In this document: piece by piece, positions 1 to 12,896 of the stretch
How positions within the stretch are numbered: the stretch's first letter is position 1
Layout: each line of letters opens with the position of its first letter
NCBI RefSeq assembly: GCF_964204865.1
Contig: NC_135255.1
Location: 1,798,001-1,862,000 of the forward strand
Direction: 5' to 3'
DNA length: 64,000 nt
Source: Styela clava
Taxonomy: Eukaryota > Chordata > Ascidiacea > Stolidobranchia > Styelidae
Translations under genes and position numbers: made by a program
The notes under the pieces: generated by a model
The model's database searches: none
Told to the model about the DNA's origin: nothing
The model's input: the letters and a program-made list of their open reading frames with translations, nothing else

Positions 1-2063
1 TAGACGATTGCTTTGTTTTGGTTTTCGTGCCCATATACATTCGAGCATCGCTCTCTTGTATTTCTCTTGTATCTCTTGTATCGCTCTCATCGCTCTCTTG
101 CATACAACTCGGCAACTCGCATACAATTAAATCTTTATAAACAGGCAATGCTTGTGCTATAAACAGGTATTTTAATTAAAAATAGTGAAAACTAAACCTT
201 AAAATTGAATTTAGCATCACGGAAGACTTAGAAATGTGTAAACAGAATTCAAACTGACTAATGTTTTGAAAGCACGCCCCAATGTCAAAACACAAAGTAG
301 GGTCTATTGTTGAGGTGCCCTATTTCAGCGATATTGACTGATACTACAATGGTATGTTTTGAACTTTTTGCTCAAAACGCCAAATTTACCTGCAATTTGA
401 TTGGATAGAATAATAAGTAAAATGTACGTTTTATCATTACTCAGCGCATTGAGACTGTGAAAAATATGATTAAATTTAACAAGAGATCACTGCTCAAACA
501 CATGTACACGAATGCCAAAACGAAGTAGTAGGTATCGAATTTTATACAGTTTCGCAATAAAGATATATACAATGAGTAGAAACTATCGCACTTCATTGGT
601 CTGTGTCAAGATTTACATCGTCCGGCTTCACGGTTCATTGCATATGGAGAAAATCCCACGCCACAAGTACTAAATTCGCCTTGCTTCAGTCGAGACGGGT
701 GCGATATACTTGAGGCCCTGTTATTCTTCTGTTTAAAATGATCATAAACTAATGATTGTAAGTACGTTAAAGCATTTTATTAATTGTACCAAAATGAATT
801 TTACATTTTAAAATTATATGATAGATCTTGGGATTTTTCTAATATCGATATCTTATAAATCATCACAAGCGGTTGACAATATAATCAAAACGTATTATAA
901 TCGGGCATTATATCGCCCAGTTTAACGCAGAGTGCTGCAGTAGGAGATATTTCATCAGCACAATTAAATTAATAAAAACCCCTAAAATGCTCGCATCGGT
1001 GTGAATTATCCGTTAAGAAGTTTGGCTCTTTTCACGAGTGGCGACATTTCGGCGACCGTTTCAGAATCCCTTAAATGGAAATTTCTGAATTTTGATTTTG
1101 AACACCCCACGCCTCTTTGAAAATCTTGGCTGCGCCACTGAAAGTATGTATTGTAACGTAAGTCTAATCGAATCTTCTATTATGGCATTTTGTGTCGGGA
1201 TAATATGTGAAAATTCTAGTCAATTATGCCTAAGACCAAAATTTCGCAAGCTCTCGGATACAGAAATTATAAAGGAATCCATCCTATAAGCCAGGATCAA
1301 CCGATTTTTACGATTATCGTTTTTTTTTAATTAATCTCATTGGCCTAATCATTGAGCTGGAATTACAAACTTACTATTACTATCAAATACCCCACGTATC
1401 GTGTACCAAAACATTACATTATTACAAGATATTATTGCTCCTTGACCCATTTATTTCAATGCGTTCGCTGACAAGAAAGTGCAAAACAGAAAACCAGTCG
1501 AGCGTTTACTACCTGCAGCGTAACAATGGTAAGACAAGGTCCATTTTGATCTATTGTTAAATGCATCGATAGTCTGACCGCCAGATCACTGAGATGTGAT
1601 CACGGAACCACGGTACGCAATTTTTAATTTTGATAAGGTCAGGATCGCGCATCGGTACGGTAATGACTCGAAAGCACTGAGTTTGCCGAAAAGATCGACA
1701 GACGAGTAAGTAATATTTGTTCATCACCATGTGAAAATTAAAAAAAAACACATTCACAAACAAGCAAAACATTGTTATTCACAGGTGGAGGGAGGTAATC
1801 TAACCGTGTGACGTATTGATGCTATTAAAAGATGAACAATAAAACAACTACGTTAATCAATTGTTTATAGTGGGGCATTGCTTTTATATTTCGAAGACTG
1901 TTGTTCGAATTGGGCACAACTAGTGACAAAAATCATTTTTTCCTCATTACCTTGAAGTTCTAAATAATAGAGCATGGACATTAGATCAAAAATTAACGAG
2001 CAATATCGAGGCAGTCAAGTCATACAGAATAAAATTTACGAAGGGGGAATCGATGCTCTAAAG
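1..2063. other. Gene-poor AT-rich stretch with a repeat terminus at 22-115
   Basis: No supportable gene. Bases 22-58 match a terminus also found at 6441-6487 and 12863-12896 (ttcgtgyccatata...gagca..gctctcttgt). They are followed by short ctctcttgtat/cgctct reiterations to about 115. ORFs up to 71 codons (1092-1289 plus, 1557-1772 minus) show no family features. Confidence 0.5.
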
Positions 2064-2834
2064 CAGCGTTTCACAAACTGTGTTCCGCGGAACAGTAGCG
2101 TTCCGCGAGCGTCTTCGAAGTGTTCCGTGGAAAAATAATAAACACTACATCTAAAATGGAGCGTGAAGTTTTCGGCCAACTGACCGTTCGATATCATGTC
2201 ACTATCGGCCTAAAGTGGACTACTTGGGCGGGGTAGTAGCATTTTCGTTAACCGTCGGCCTAGTTTGTTGACTGTTAAGTTCATTATCAAGTTTACAACA
2301 ATCCTTTTGATTTACTATAGGCAAACAATTAGGTCAAATTAAAGAATGAGGGCAAAAGGTCAACTCTTCCTCCAATCCTGCCTGGTTTTACTTGGAATGC
2401 TGAAAAAATTACTCATTTTTGCTCATTTTAGTAGATAAATAAACCGCAGTTCTGCAGCTCGCGAAATTGCGGCAATTACTTCTATCTCCATTAGACGTAA
2501 CAGTAGAGGCAAACACTACGTAATGGGAAGTAAACGACATAGCCTGGTAAAATGAATGAATTGATCCATACACACAGCATTTAAATTAAGAAACAATAAA
2601 ACATTTATAATAAATGCAATATGTAAAATATTCAATCATATTTTAGGCATGTTCAACACAATTCTGTTAGTTTTGGCAGCGCATTTGGCAACTCGCCACG
2701 AGATCCCTTTGAGAACCGCTACATTACACCGTTTTTGTGCGCTACATCAATTTTACCCTTTCATTTTTTGATGTTCTGCGAGGCAAGATAAAAAGTGTAA
2801 GTGTTCCGTGGCCGAAAAAGTTTGGGAAACGCTG
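2064..2834. mobile_element. Non-autonomous hAT element, 771 bp
   Basis: Ends are cagcgtttcacaaac and, at the right, gtttgggaaacgctg (inverted), with GC-rich gttccgcgg/gttccgtgg subterminal motifs, as in many hAT elements. Flanks ctctaaag and ctataatg agree at 6 of 8 positions, so the target duplication is eroded. The interior around 2341-2570 is also found at about 51411-51650, so related sequence exists elsewhere. No intact transposase frame. Confidence 0.75.
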
Positions 2835-4435
2835 CTATAATGGCTCCAACTTCTGGATGTGAAGTAATCCTAAGGATAACTGGCGATTCACGTATGATTT
2901 CAGAACAGTAGAAATCAAGCAATTAAGTGATATTAAAGAGGTACTTGCATTGCTGTATATATAGATAGAACAGGCTGACATCGAAAACAAAAAGCAGACA
3001 TTCGTCGAAAATTGTGGAAAATAAGAAACAAGAGTTCGATTAACAGAGGCAAAGCGTATCTAAACTTTGTCAGACCCTTGTGAAACTATGCGAAACAGCG
3101 ACGCAAGTTAGTCATATCCTACGAGATCATTTGCAATAGGTGAATCTTCACGAGAATGGATGGAGATGTTGTCAGCGCTTAAAAAAGGTGTCAAGAAAGG
3201 AGACGACATCTGGGGTGTTCCGACGATCCAAGGTGGTGGACGATCCATCCAATATGAATATAGGTCCTTGGTTCCATGACAAAACTGTTTGTTTGTGTAT
3301 TGTAATTAACTCCGTATGCATTGCATCGGTTATATCCAATCATTTAGTCTCATTATTACACTTATTATTTGATTGTTTACACTCGTACTTCATTAGTAAT
3401 TTTACCTGTCGTCTGGTGTTATTTTTATCTTTGTTGTTGTCATTTGCATCGCGCATTCGACGAGCTTGGAGGTCAAAATTCGTCCGTATCGGAAACTGTT
3501 AAGTTCGAATTGCATTTGCTATGCTCGGATTGAAAAACGTTTGCTAAAAGTTTTTGCCTTATTGGTTATTGTAGCAATCGGTGATCGAACTGTCTATTTC
3601 AATGGCCTGGACCATCGATAATTTGGTTTTACCGATTTGTTTGTGGCGCTCGCTGATTTGACGTTGACCGTTAATTCGCCGATTTGTGGCTTATACATCG
3701 TGACTTTAATTGGTTGTGTTTTCTTTGTCCAATAAACCCGCTGTTCTTCCCCTCTGCCACTGTTTCAACTGTAGGATGACAGATTGCTAGTGATTGCTTG
3801 TAACTGTTAAAGCTCATTTAGACTGCGTATTGTTTCACAGATGAAGTTGACAGTTAGATCTTTGAGTGGCGCGTTCGATGTTTACCATTATGTCCTGTCT
3901 ATAGATTCCGGGTATTGAGACCAACACGAAGAAAACTGCGAATGATAGGTTACGGCTACGCGAACCACTTCACCAATCTCATTCATTTGCAAGTTTCATA
4001 TCCGTCAAATCCAAAGAAGACTAAGGCCCACTCGATATGTCAACAGATACGGACCATAAATAAAAGCATTATTCAAAGATGAGAACAACTATTTTAGTGA
4101 TGCTGCTAATGTTGTAGTACGTCTTCCACATGAAGTATATTCATAACATTGAAAATATTGTTGAGCGACAAAGGGTTGTTAATATGAAAAAACCTTTGTT
4201 CAAAAGGAAAAGAAACAACTCAAAGGTCGTTTTTTTTTTGTAATCGATCGTCTTTATTGACATGATTCAACTCCATATTCGTATTCCTTCATGTCTCTGT
4301 TGAAATCCGTAAAATCACCATTTCAGACTCCATATCCGCCCGAATTGTAACGTGATTAACAATCCCCGTAGATTTGTAGAATCCGGTATCACTTACCTTG
4401 TTTTTATTTGATGTTTGATTGGAAGGTGATTATTG
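2835..4435. other. No gene recognised
   Basis: AT-rich sequence. The longest ORF (3140-3502 plus, 120 codons) has a hydrophobic Leu/Ser-rich second half but no start context, splice context or family motif that I recognise. Confidence 0.4.
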
Positions 4436-6490
4436 GACACGAAATGGACATAACGATCGTTTCAATATTATGTTGTTGTTCTTGTTCTTTGAAACGTTTT
4501 TAAAAAGTCGCTTTTCTCTTCGAATACTGGACCAATTGCTTTGAAATTTTCAGTGGTTGAAGATAAAATTTTTCTCCAGAAGGCTATTACTTTTATTTAT
4601 TTTAAAATTTCCTGTGGACTTCGAGAGATTCGTTTTTTGTGTTCAAAGAAGTGATCAGAATAAAAAATAGTGAGATCTTGTGGCGATTGCGCGAAGGTAT
4701 ATCAACTGAGAAGCGATCGTAATTCTTGCTCCGCTAAGAGTTGTTTATGGGGAATCGAGATGTTTCTGGTTACCGGTACCCGCAATGCAGCAATGCAACG
4801 GTTTGCGATAACTTCTTAGCTAGTTGACTATTACTACAGCTTCGCTTGGTGACCATATATTTGTTGATTGCGGTATTTACTGTTATCAGTTGGTATTTCA
4901 AATTATTTCTCAATAAACTCGAAAGGTTTTTGAGGTTAAGTTAAACTACCGGTACTGTTTCGCTCGGTGTTCAATCAATCAATGTTCACTTTCAATATAT
5001 TTCAGTATTTGTAGACTGTGGTTCCCGTGTTAAGCGAAAGTGATACCGGTACCGGTACGATAGCTGGGAAAGCTATGACAGTCCCTGTGGCCTGTACGGC
5101 ACGTACCGGTACCGTTTACAGGTTTACGTACCGTCTTATCGATACCGGTACCGTAGTCCGTTACGGTACGTACCGGTACCGGTACAGCTGTACAGGTACG
5201 ATATCGGTAGACTAGTACAGTATTACTGTACTAGTTGCATTAATTATATTTGTTTAGAGTGTGTGTCTGCATTGAAATTAAGTCTTTGTAATGAGCCAGC
5301 ATGTCTGCACAGCTGCTATGCCTTTCTAACTTTTCGCTGTTTCGTTACCTTTTTTTGGAAACAACATTTGCATAAATACGTATGGTACCGTATGCAGAGG
5401 AAGAAACTTCACAAAAAGGATAAGATTTACATAATTATCCCGATGGAGAGGAAAGCCTATAGAACGGCTTAACAATATTGCGAACCACAGCCTCTTGTCT
5501 GATTACCGGTAAGGTACCATTCCAAGTCTGGTATGGCTGTATGGGATTAGTTATTTGTTTTCGGAAGCATGGATTTGATTAGTTTAAGTGGCCAGCATAT
5601 CAAATGTCTAATAGTGAAATATATTTCATATTTTCGCTATTTTATCTTTTCCCGAGGTCAATCAAAATCAAAATCCTACACAGTAAAAATACGGCGCAGT
5701 TCTACCACTGCATGGCGGCAGTTCCAGTACACGTCTAAAAGCTGGAGCAAATGAAACTATTTCTGCTATCACATATGCTTGCCAGTCGCCAGCTGGTAAG
5801 GATAGCATAAGGACAGGGCTCCTTAACACCAGTATTAAAATATGCTTTGCTCTATCGTTATCCAAATGCATGGGCTGAAAGTTAATTAAAAATGTTTTTT
5901 ATGTGATTCATGTGTGGAATCATGTACTGAAAGAGGCATACAAAAATTTGTTAAGCAGTAAATAATATTTCATTTACGGTATATGGGAACACGTTTAAAG
6001 ACAAACTATAAGTCATTTTGTCATCTGTTTTTTATATTGCTGTGATTGTTCAGTTTTATCAAATATAAATTGATCGATACTCACCTATTTTAAAAATCAA
6101 ATTGTTGCAATTTGCAGATGTGAGAATGAAATATATGACCACTGTACAGTCAATGGCGTAGGTATGTGCCAAATCATATCAAGTTTATTTACATGTTTAC
6201 TCTTACTGCATTTGCAGTCAAATTAACTTATTCCATTTTTTTGTACGCTTGCACAGCTGCAATGTTCATGCTCATCTTTTAGCCTTTTTTCATTACAGTT
6301 CTGCCGTAAACAACATCAATATGCTAATAAAGAAGCATTACAATCTTTCCAATAGTGTTCAACATGTTATGAAATATGGTGGTCGCGGTTTCATCGATGC
6401 AAAAAATATTTGCCGGTTTAACAGCGTGATGCAATTATTGCAAATAGTTTTCGTGTCCATATATTTGAGCATTGCTCTCTTGTTATTATA
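4436..6490. repeat. Dispersed repeat, long copy
   Basis: Bases 4436-4793 match 12470-12800 in the same orientation, including gaatactggaccaattgctt. Bases 6441-6487 match 12863-12896, so 12470-12896 looks like an internally deleted copy of a roughly 2-kb unit. No transposase frame and no inverted termini were found, so the family is not identified. The GTACCGG-rich cluster at 5036-5225 lies inside. Confidence 0.55.
5036..5225. repeat. Cluster of GTACCGGTAC-type palindromic words
   Basis: About 190 bp carry many overlapping taccggtac, ggtacc and gtacgtac words, ending in an inverted agtacagtattactgtact. A shorter stretch of the same kind occurs at 61620-61650. The 65-codon ORF through it is a consequence of the repetition. 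Confidence 0.7.
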
Positions 6491-7189
6491 ATTGGATCCT
6501 CGGAACAAGGAACGTTTTTGTGCCATTTTTGGCGTCATAAAATATTACAAAAAAGTTGTAATTACAGTATTTAAAAAGATACATGTTGCTTAGTTTTATC
6601 TTTGTGAAGTGGATGGTAACAAATTTACGGGTTCAGTTCAATGAGGCTATCAAATTATTTTCTTGCTCTGTTCCATGATACTTATACGGGCCACGGTTTG
6701 GGAGCTACTACCTTATAAGTCCTGCACTCTGTATTTGAGTAGATATTTCATGTTCTAACTTAAAAACCCTGATGGGTATGAAGCTGGAGCGGTTGTTTAA
6801 TTGTGATAATATTATAAACCTGTATAGTGCCACTCTATTTATATAAAATTAGAAATATTGGAAAATTAAAGACCTGTAGATATGAACTGGAAGCGTTGAA
6901 ATTTTTGCCAAAATTTATGTTGAACTACTTTATAGCTAAGCATTTTTAATATTGTAACTATTTCATTCCGTCAAATATACTTTGGTTGATATTGAAGTAA
7001 AAAATATCTTACAAAGTGTATTGTTGAAAAACATAGCTTGATTAAACAAAAAAGCTCATTTAATTAAGTCTCGGATTAATTTACATCTCGGTATAACAAC
7101 ATGTATATGGGACTCAAGTTGAACGCTAACACAAATATATTCCTGTATCGTTATGACTGACCAAACTCAATGATGCTATTTGTTGGATA
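6491..7189. other. No gene recognised
   Basis: AT-rich unique-looking sequence. A segment near 7125-7165 (aacacaaatatattcctgta) resembles the arms of the palindrome at 54297-54550. Confidence 0.35.
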
Positions 7190-7197
7190 ATGCAGAC

Positions 7198-8775
7198 TAG
7201 GCTTGCACGTAATTGACAAAAATCAATTCCGTAATTACGGCCAAATCGATTACGTAATGACCCCGTAATTGCGATATTTTTTTCACACATTTAAACCTAT
7301 CATAACAACCAATTTAATCCACTTCTATTCCGAATGGGACATCGAAGTTTGGTTTTCAAATTCCCGGAAGTACTACACGCCGGCGACAGATGTTAAAGAC
7401 AAATATCAAGGAGTGAATTCAAAATAATTTTATTCTGATTTTTATCTTTTGTATTAGCTTTGATTTTATTATCCACTTTATCACCAAGTTTTATGCGATC
7501 AATTTTATCATTACCAACACTGGTAATATATTTAAGAAACGATGGTTCACTTTTTTAAAATCGTATTGACGTATAATACGACTTTCGTATTAAATAAAAA
7601 TTCAGGGTTGCTAATTTATTAATCAACTACAAGCGTATTCTCTCGTTTGATTATACATTCGCTTGCCTCGCGACGAAGACTTGTTATTTCACCGTTTTTT
7701 ACAATATCCGACTTTACTACTTAGTTAGCATTTTATAATAATTATTGATGCCAACTTATTGACGATATTCCGAATTCTATGCTTCATTTTACATTAAATC
7801 ATTTCGCGGCCTAAAAGTTATAACATTATTTGCGATAAATTTAGATCAAATATTAATTATTTGCGCATTATTTAAAATACCGTACTTATATGACATGCCT
7901 TCTCCGAAAATACAAAGTTATATCGCAAAACAATGCATTTTGTGACATTTATTTTGCACTCATGAAAATATTAATTTATTTTTCTAACTCAAGTCGTCGA
8001 TCCTATTTGCCAAGATTGACACAAGTTTGGTCGAGTGCCGGTGGTGGTCGACAATAAATCGGCAATAAGTTGCCGCATTTGGTAAAGACAGGTAATCATG
8101 TTTGGCCGACATATTGCGAGGCATTGTGAAAAACATATTGAGCAATGCCAAATGGGTAACAGAACATCAAGATTTTGTAATAGAAAATGGATCTCGCGCA
8201 GAATAAACACGGGAAATCCCGTCGTATTGTTGTTTCTCTGCCGTCTCAATCGCTTTACCGATGCCGAATATACTAAGTTGCGTTGGTTCATTACGCAATT
8301 TCTCTTCCGTCTTTATATTGATGTTTGATAAGCGCGACATTAATTATCACGGCATTTACAAATAGACCATGTTTTATAAGTTGATCTCTTACATTCTTTA
8401 GTCATTTCACCCGAAGAAGTTGAAACCAGGTGTGTTGACGTCCATCGGTCTCAACACAAGTCTATTCCTTATCTACGGTTAATATGTACATTGGCCATCC
8501 TAGATAAGTTGATAATAGGTTAGTAAATGACGCGTTATGCCTTCCCCATCTGCCTAACAAGAGAGAGAAAAACGGCTGCGAATACCGGAACTCTAACTTC
8601 TTTTACTTAAACTTTAATTTTTTACAATCGACGGAATTGACTGCTCTGAAGAGAGCTCGTTTCAATCGCGAAAGCGCTCGACCAATAATTACGACTTTAC
8701 GTAATTCGTAACTTCGCTTCCGTAACTCGAAATAATTCCGTAATTCCGTAAATCCGTAAATTACGTGCAAGGCTA
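7198..8775. mobile_element. hAT-type element, 1578 bp, exact 8-bp target duplication
   Basis: Terminal inverted repeats TAGGCTTGCACGTAATT and, at the right, AATTACGTGCAAGGCTA, with many subterminal cgtaattacg words. Flanked by atgcagac at 7190-7197 and 8776-8783, exactly the 8-bp duplication hAT transposases make. ORFs near 7989-8328 are overlapping and show no recognisable domain, so it is non-autonomous or decayed. Part of the interior (8215-8295) resembles 23995-24060 in inverted orientation. Confidence 0.9.
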
Positions 8776-8783
8776 ATGCAGAC

Positions 8784-9343
8784 CAGTAAATTTGTTTATA
8801 AGTAAAACCTTATTTAGCGTCTTTTTTAAATGTTGATACCTCCCTGACCATACATGACCCAATTCTGAAACATTACCAAGTAAAACCTGATCAAAATAGG
8901 CAAATTAGTTTAATGAAAAAGGCATTAGAGATTTCATGTTCTACACCCCCCTGATATTCATTCCCTGGCGCGACTTTTAGTGTCCCAAAGTGGTGAATGG
9001 AATGAAGTACTGTAGTCTTTAATCGAATGACCAGGACGACCGAAATGGGCACGAGTAACAAGTTATTCGTTTTGGGTTTTCATTCTTAATGTGTTCAATG
9101 ATTCAGTATTTAAGACGCCTTCCCGTTTCTCCAATGTATTACATGCAACGCTTTTTGTAATTTCTCAAATATATAACGTTTTCCGAGTTGCACATGATTT
9201 ATTTATTCCTATGGTTTTGTGTTTTCTTGCTGCGTGTTCTTTTGGAATGCTTGCAGGTAGTACATGACTTTCTGGCACACCTCAATAAGTCCGGATTCTT
9301 GTTGACTTTAAATTTTGCTTCGAATGGTTAGTCTTTTAGTGTA
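8784..9343. other. No gene recognised
   Basis: Unique-looking AT-rich spacer between two hAT elements. Confidence 0.35.
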
Positions 9344-10194
9344 CAGGTCTGCCCAACCTTTTTCGTCTCGTGGTTACTGAGTAGGGATGGTAAATTATTC
9401 GAATATCTAATCGAATATTAGAATAGTAGTTTACAATTCGAATATATGGCAATACGGGGCGGGGACAATGTTTAAATGAGCATAATGTGCACCACTGTTC
9501 CGGGAATATCAAGTTTAAGTGGGTCGTTTCGTAAAATTTGAAACACCAATACAAATATTCAATGAAGTAACATTACAAATATTTCTGGGCGAATAGCCTA
9601 TATATACTGATTCGTGACCAATATGCAGCAATGCCATTAAATCAATTTTATCAGAAATATTGACGGAGACGCAGTGACGATATTTCCAAAATCTTAACGC
9701 AAACATTTGATGGAAAAAATACAAACATAAAAGGACAACGAGTCCCAGGACCAGTAACAAAGATATTGTTGACATATTATTTTACGCTGACGATAAAGAC
9801 GATCAAAGCAGACACGTAAAAAAACAATCAGAATGAAATTGATTCGCAAATTTAGGCCCCAAATTCATTCCTATAATTGCGCTTAGCGTTCGTCCTCAAT
9901 GATCGCACAATATCTTACGAGTTCGTCGAACAGAACGCTCAGTTGTGCGAGAAATAAAACTGACGTCGATGTCCATCAGGGTGCAAGACTTGACACATAC
10001 GTAATAATAAGAACCGGCATTTGAATGTAGATAGATGGCAGAAATAATCACACCAAAATTAGAAACGTACTTAACCCTATATATTGATATATAACATAGT
10101 AAAAACATAAAAAGTCTGCTTACAAACTTTATAGGACGAGCCGCAAAAAAACAGTTCGGCGGGCCGCATGCGGCCCGCGGGTTGGGCAGCCTTG
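9344..10194. mobile_element. hAT-type element, about 850 bp
   Basis: Left end caggtctgcccaaccttttt, right end gcggcccgcgggttgggcag followed by ccttg, as in hAT elements with GC-rich subterminal repeats. Candidate target duplications tagtgtac/tggtgtag are imperfect, so the exact ends may be off by one or two bases. An Ac-like sequence (tagggatggtaaattattcg, about 9382) lies near the left end. Three minus-strand ORFs inside show no domain. Confidence 0.7.
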
Positions 10195-10255
10195 GTGTAG
10201 AGCATTTTCGATAAGATAATCTAGGCTAGGCGGATTTGTCTTTGAACTCCAAGAC

Positions 10256-11781
10256 TAAGGATGCCAAGTATGAGTACTTAAAAGTATTCGATTCTTATCC
10301 GATTCCTAAATTTTCGATTCCGATTCTCGATTCCTCGACATAGCTTAGAAAATCTACCCATTTAAACAATACTAACAAATCAAACAAGAATATCGGTCAG
10401 AGACCGAAGACTTATCGATCGGAAGTTAGGGGATCCCAAAACAGCACTCTTACTCCATAGTGACACCTTGTGTCCCATCACTAATTAATTAATACCTCGC
10501 TAAATATACGACATAATTCATCCAAAATTAATAGGCTCCTGGTACGACATATGATGAATGCACATGCAAAATCTGAAGCAGATTCAATCTTGCTTTCGTG
10601 AGATATCGCGTGCATCTAACAGACAGACAGACAAATGCCTATCAACATATTTACCGATTAAAATCGATAAGTAACAAGTGAGCAAGGTTTAAATATATGG
10701 AAACGAAAGCCTAAACTAAGTGGTATGGGTTTTCAATCTGTCACAGTAGACAAAATCGCACAAAAAAAAACGAATGCCTTAGAGCCCACAAAAAATCTTG
10801 AAATAAATAAACATAATAGCCTTCTAGCGGAAAATTACAATTTTCAACCACAAAATTTCCTAGCAGTTACACCAGTAGGTAATGATAAAAGATATATTTT
10901 CATAACAAGAACAATAAAATGAATTCTAACAAATATATAATAACACAACGACCTAAATGTTCATTTCGTGTTCAAAAAATTATTATCATGGCAAAAAAGT
11001 TCAATTCATTCACATGTCTTCCTGTAAGCTCGATGGGAATTGAATACGGGAAGCTCTTTTGAGCTAAATTATCTTTCTGATACAGCGGATGCTGCTGGGA
11101 CATAGAGGTACATTTGGACGACAACTGCGATGTTTGGAATCGTCTTTTTTGTTTTGTTACCACCATCGCAACATTCTTCGTGGGTCGCAGATTTAACAAG
11201 ATTCTGTCATTCAAGATTTCAAGTATTTTGATATCTCAGAGAAGCCTTCAACTACCTGGTTAATTCATCAATATCACCGCTCGTCACTTCAGAGCTACCC
11301 ATACCATCATGATACCCATGATCAGTTTTTCATTACATATATACTTCCTTATTTCTATGAAAGAGGTTTTTTGCTATTCTGGTCTGTTGGACTGCGGACT
11401 TTTCCATCTCTGAGGTGTAAAATTTACCACTCCAAACTGCAACAAGTTTTTTTATTTTTTGTGATGTCCCTTGCTTCAAGTAAATAGGAGTTTTGAACGC
11501 AATAAGTAAGAGAAAATGTACTTGAAATGGTCAAAATGTGGCATGTGCCCTTACCCGCGCAAACGAACGAGGAAGAAATTGTAGAAAAATATAGTTAAGT
11601 TTTCAGCGTTGTAGCAATTCCACATACCAGTTTATTCATATATGTGAAGAACTTGACACAAAACTTTATACCTTGTTTGCAATCCAAGTTTTAACCCAAA
11701 GAATCGATTTCAATGCATCGGAATCGATTCCACGGAGAATCGATTCTGGAATCGAATCCGTAGTCGATTCCGCCATCCCTA
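10256..11781. mobile_element. hAT-type (Ac-like ends) element, 1526 bp, exact 8-bp target duplication
   Basis: Ends TAAGGATGCC and GCCATCCCTA (inverted TAGGGATGGC) resemble Ac/Tam3-type hAT termini. The left part has repeated ttcgattc/cgattc words, mirrored by gaatcgat words near the right end. Flanked by tccaagac at 10248-10255 and 11782-11789. A dispersed 300-bp repeat (10383-10677) lies inside. No intact transposase. Confidence 0.88.
10383..10677. repeat. Dispersed about 300-bp repeat, copy 1
   Basis: Inverted match to 24399-24708 across its length, including gacaccttgtgtcccatcac, the agacagacagacaaat tract and a terminal taccgattaaaatcgataag. Both ends carry cttaccgat/cttatcgat words. 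Family not identified. Confidence 0.75.
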
Positions 11782-11789
11782 TCCAAGAC

Positions 11790-12469
11790 TCGTTGGTTGA
11801 ACAGGCTTTTCTAATTCAGATGAAAAGGCTTTTATAAATTATTTTTCGTGGCATGTTTAAAGTGACAAGAAAAGGGTGGAAAATACTTATGTGACGAGTG
11901 ATACTATTTAGTATTTTGTGAGCATTCGCAAGTAAACATGATATTCGGATGTAAAATGTAAGGGAAACAAGTTCCAAGTCCAAGGAAATGTCCGTCAATT
12001 AAGACCCATAGATATCGGCATACTTAGGTGTCACATTGGTACCCATCGCTTCCCTTAAAAGTAACATTTCTCGTAAAAAGGAAATTGTTGAGAACTAAGC
12101 TAGCTGGTTTTGATATTCAGGTTGTTTCCCTTTTGTCCATGCTGACTATTTATTTGGCTGTCCTTTTTTGCATATGATTGAGTAAATTCATACTGTCTTA
12201 TAAATATTATGCAAGTATTACTCGTTTACATGGGAAATGGGTCAATTTTTAGTATACAAAAGCAGAACGTTTCACTGTTGCAGTGCAATTAATCTATGTT
12301 ATAGAGCGATTGGGGTGATTTTCACGTACCTTTAGTTTGAGGCCTAAACGGCCAGGTTTTGGGGTTTTTCTGAGAAATCGCGTTGAATAATTTGCCCTCT
12401 GTCACGCACTGCTTTCTTCATTCTTGAGCATGGTTTGGTAACTTAATTTCGATTTTGCCCAGGTTTACT
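11790..12469. other. No gene recognised
   Basis: AT-rich spacer. ORF 11816-11998 (minus) has no supporting feature. Confidence 0.35.
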
Positions 12470-12896
12470 GGACACGTCAGTGTACATAACAATCGTTTCA
12501 ATATTATGTTGTTGTTATTATTCTTCTCCTTCGTCATGATGAAATCGCTTTTCTCTTCGAATACTGGACCAATTGCTTTGACAATTTCAGTAGTTGAAGA
12601 TTGATTCAGAAGGCTATTACTTTTATTTATTTTAAAAATTTCTGTGAACTTTAAGAGATTCGTTTTTTGAATGCGAAGATGTGATCAGAATAAAAATAGC
12701 GGCACCTTGTGGCGATTTCGCGAGGACAGCTGAGAAGCGAACGTAATTCTCGCTTCGCTAAGATTTGTTTGTGGGGAACGGTGATTTACGCAGTGCCGGT
12801 AACTGGTGTTATAGTATAGTGTGACTCGGATCGCTTGCGTTACTACATTTATGAGTTAGACGTGTCCATATATTTGAGCATAGCTCTCTTGTTTTT
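12470..12896. repeat. Dispersed repeat, short copy
   Basis: Direct-orientation match to 4436-4793 followed, after about 60 bp, by the terminus seen at 6441-6487. It appears to be an internal-deletion derivative of the longer unit. Confidence 0.6.

Noticed and set aside
3140..3502. 120-codon ORF on the plus strand
   Set aside because: Hydrophobic second half only; no conserved motif, start context or splice partner.
5018..5215. 65-codon ORF through the GTACCGG cluster
   Set aside because: Produced by the repetitive words; not a plausible protein.
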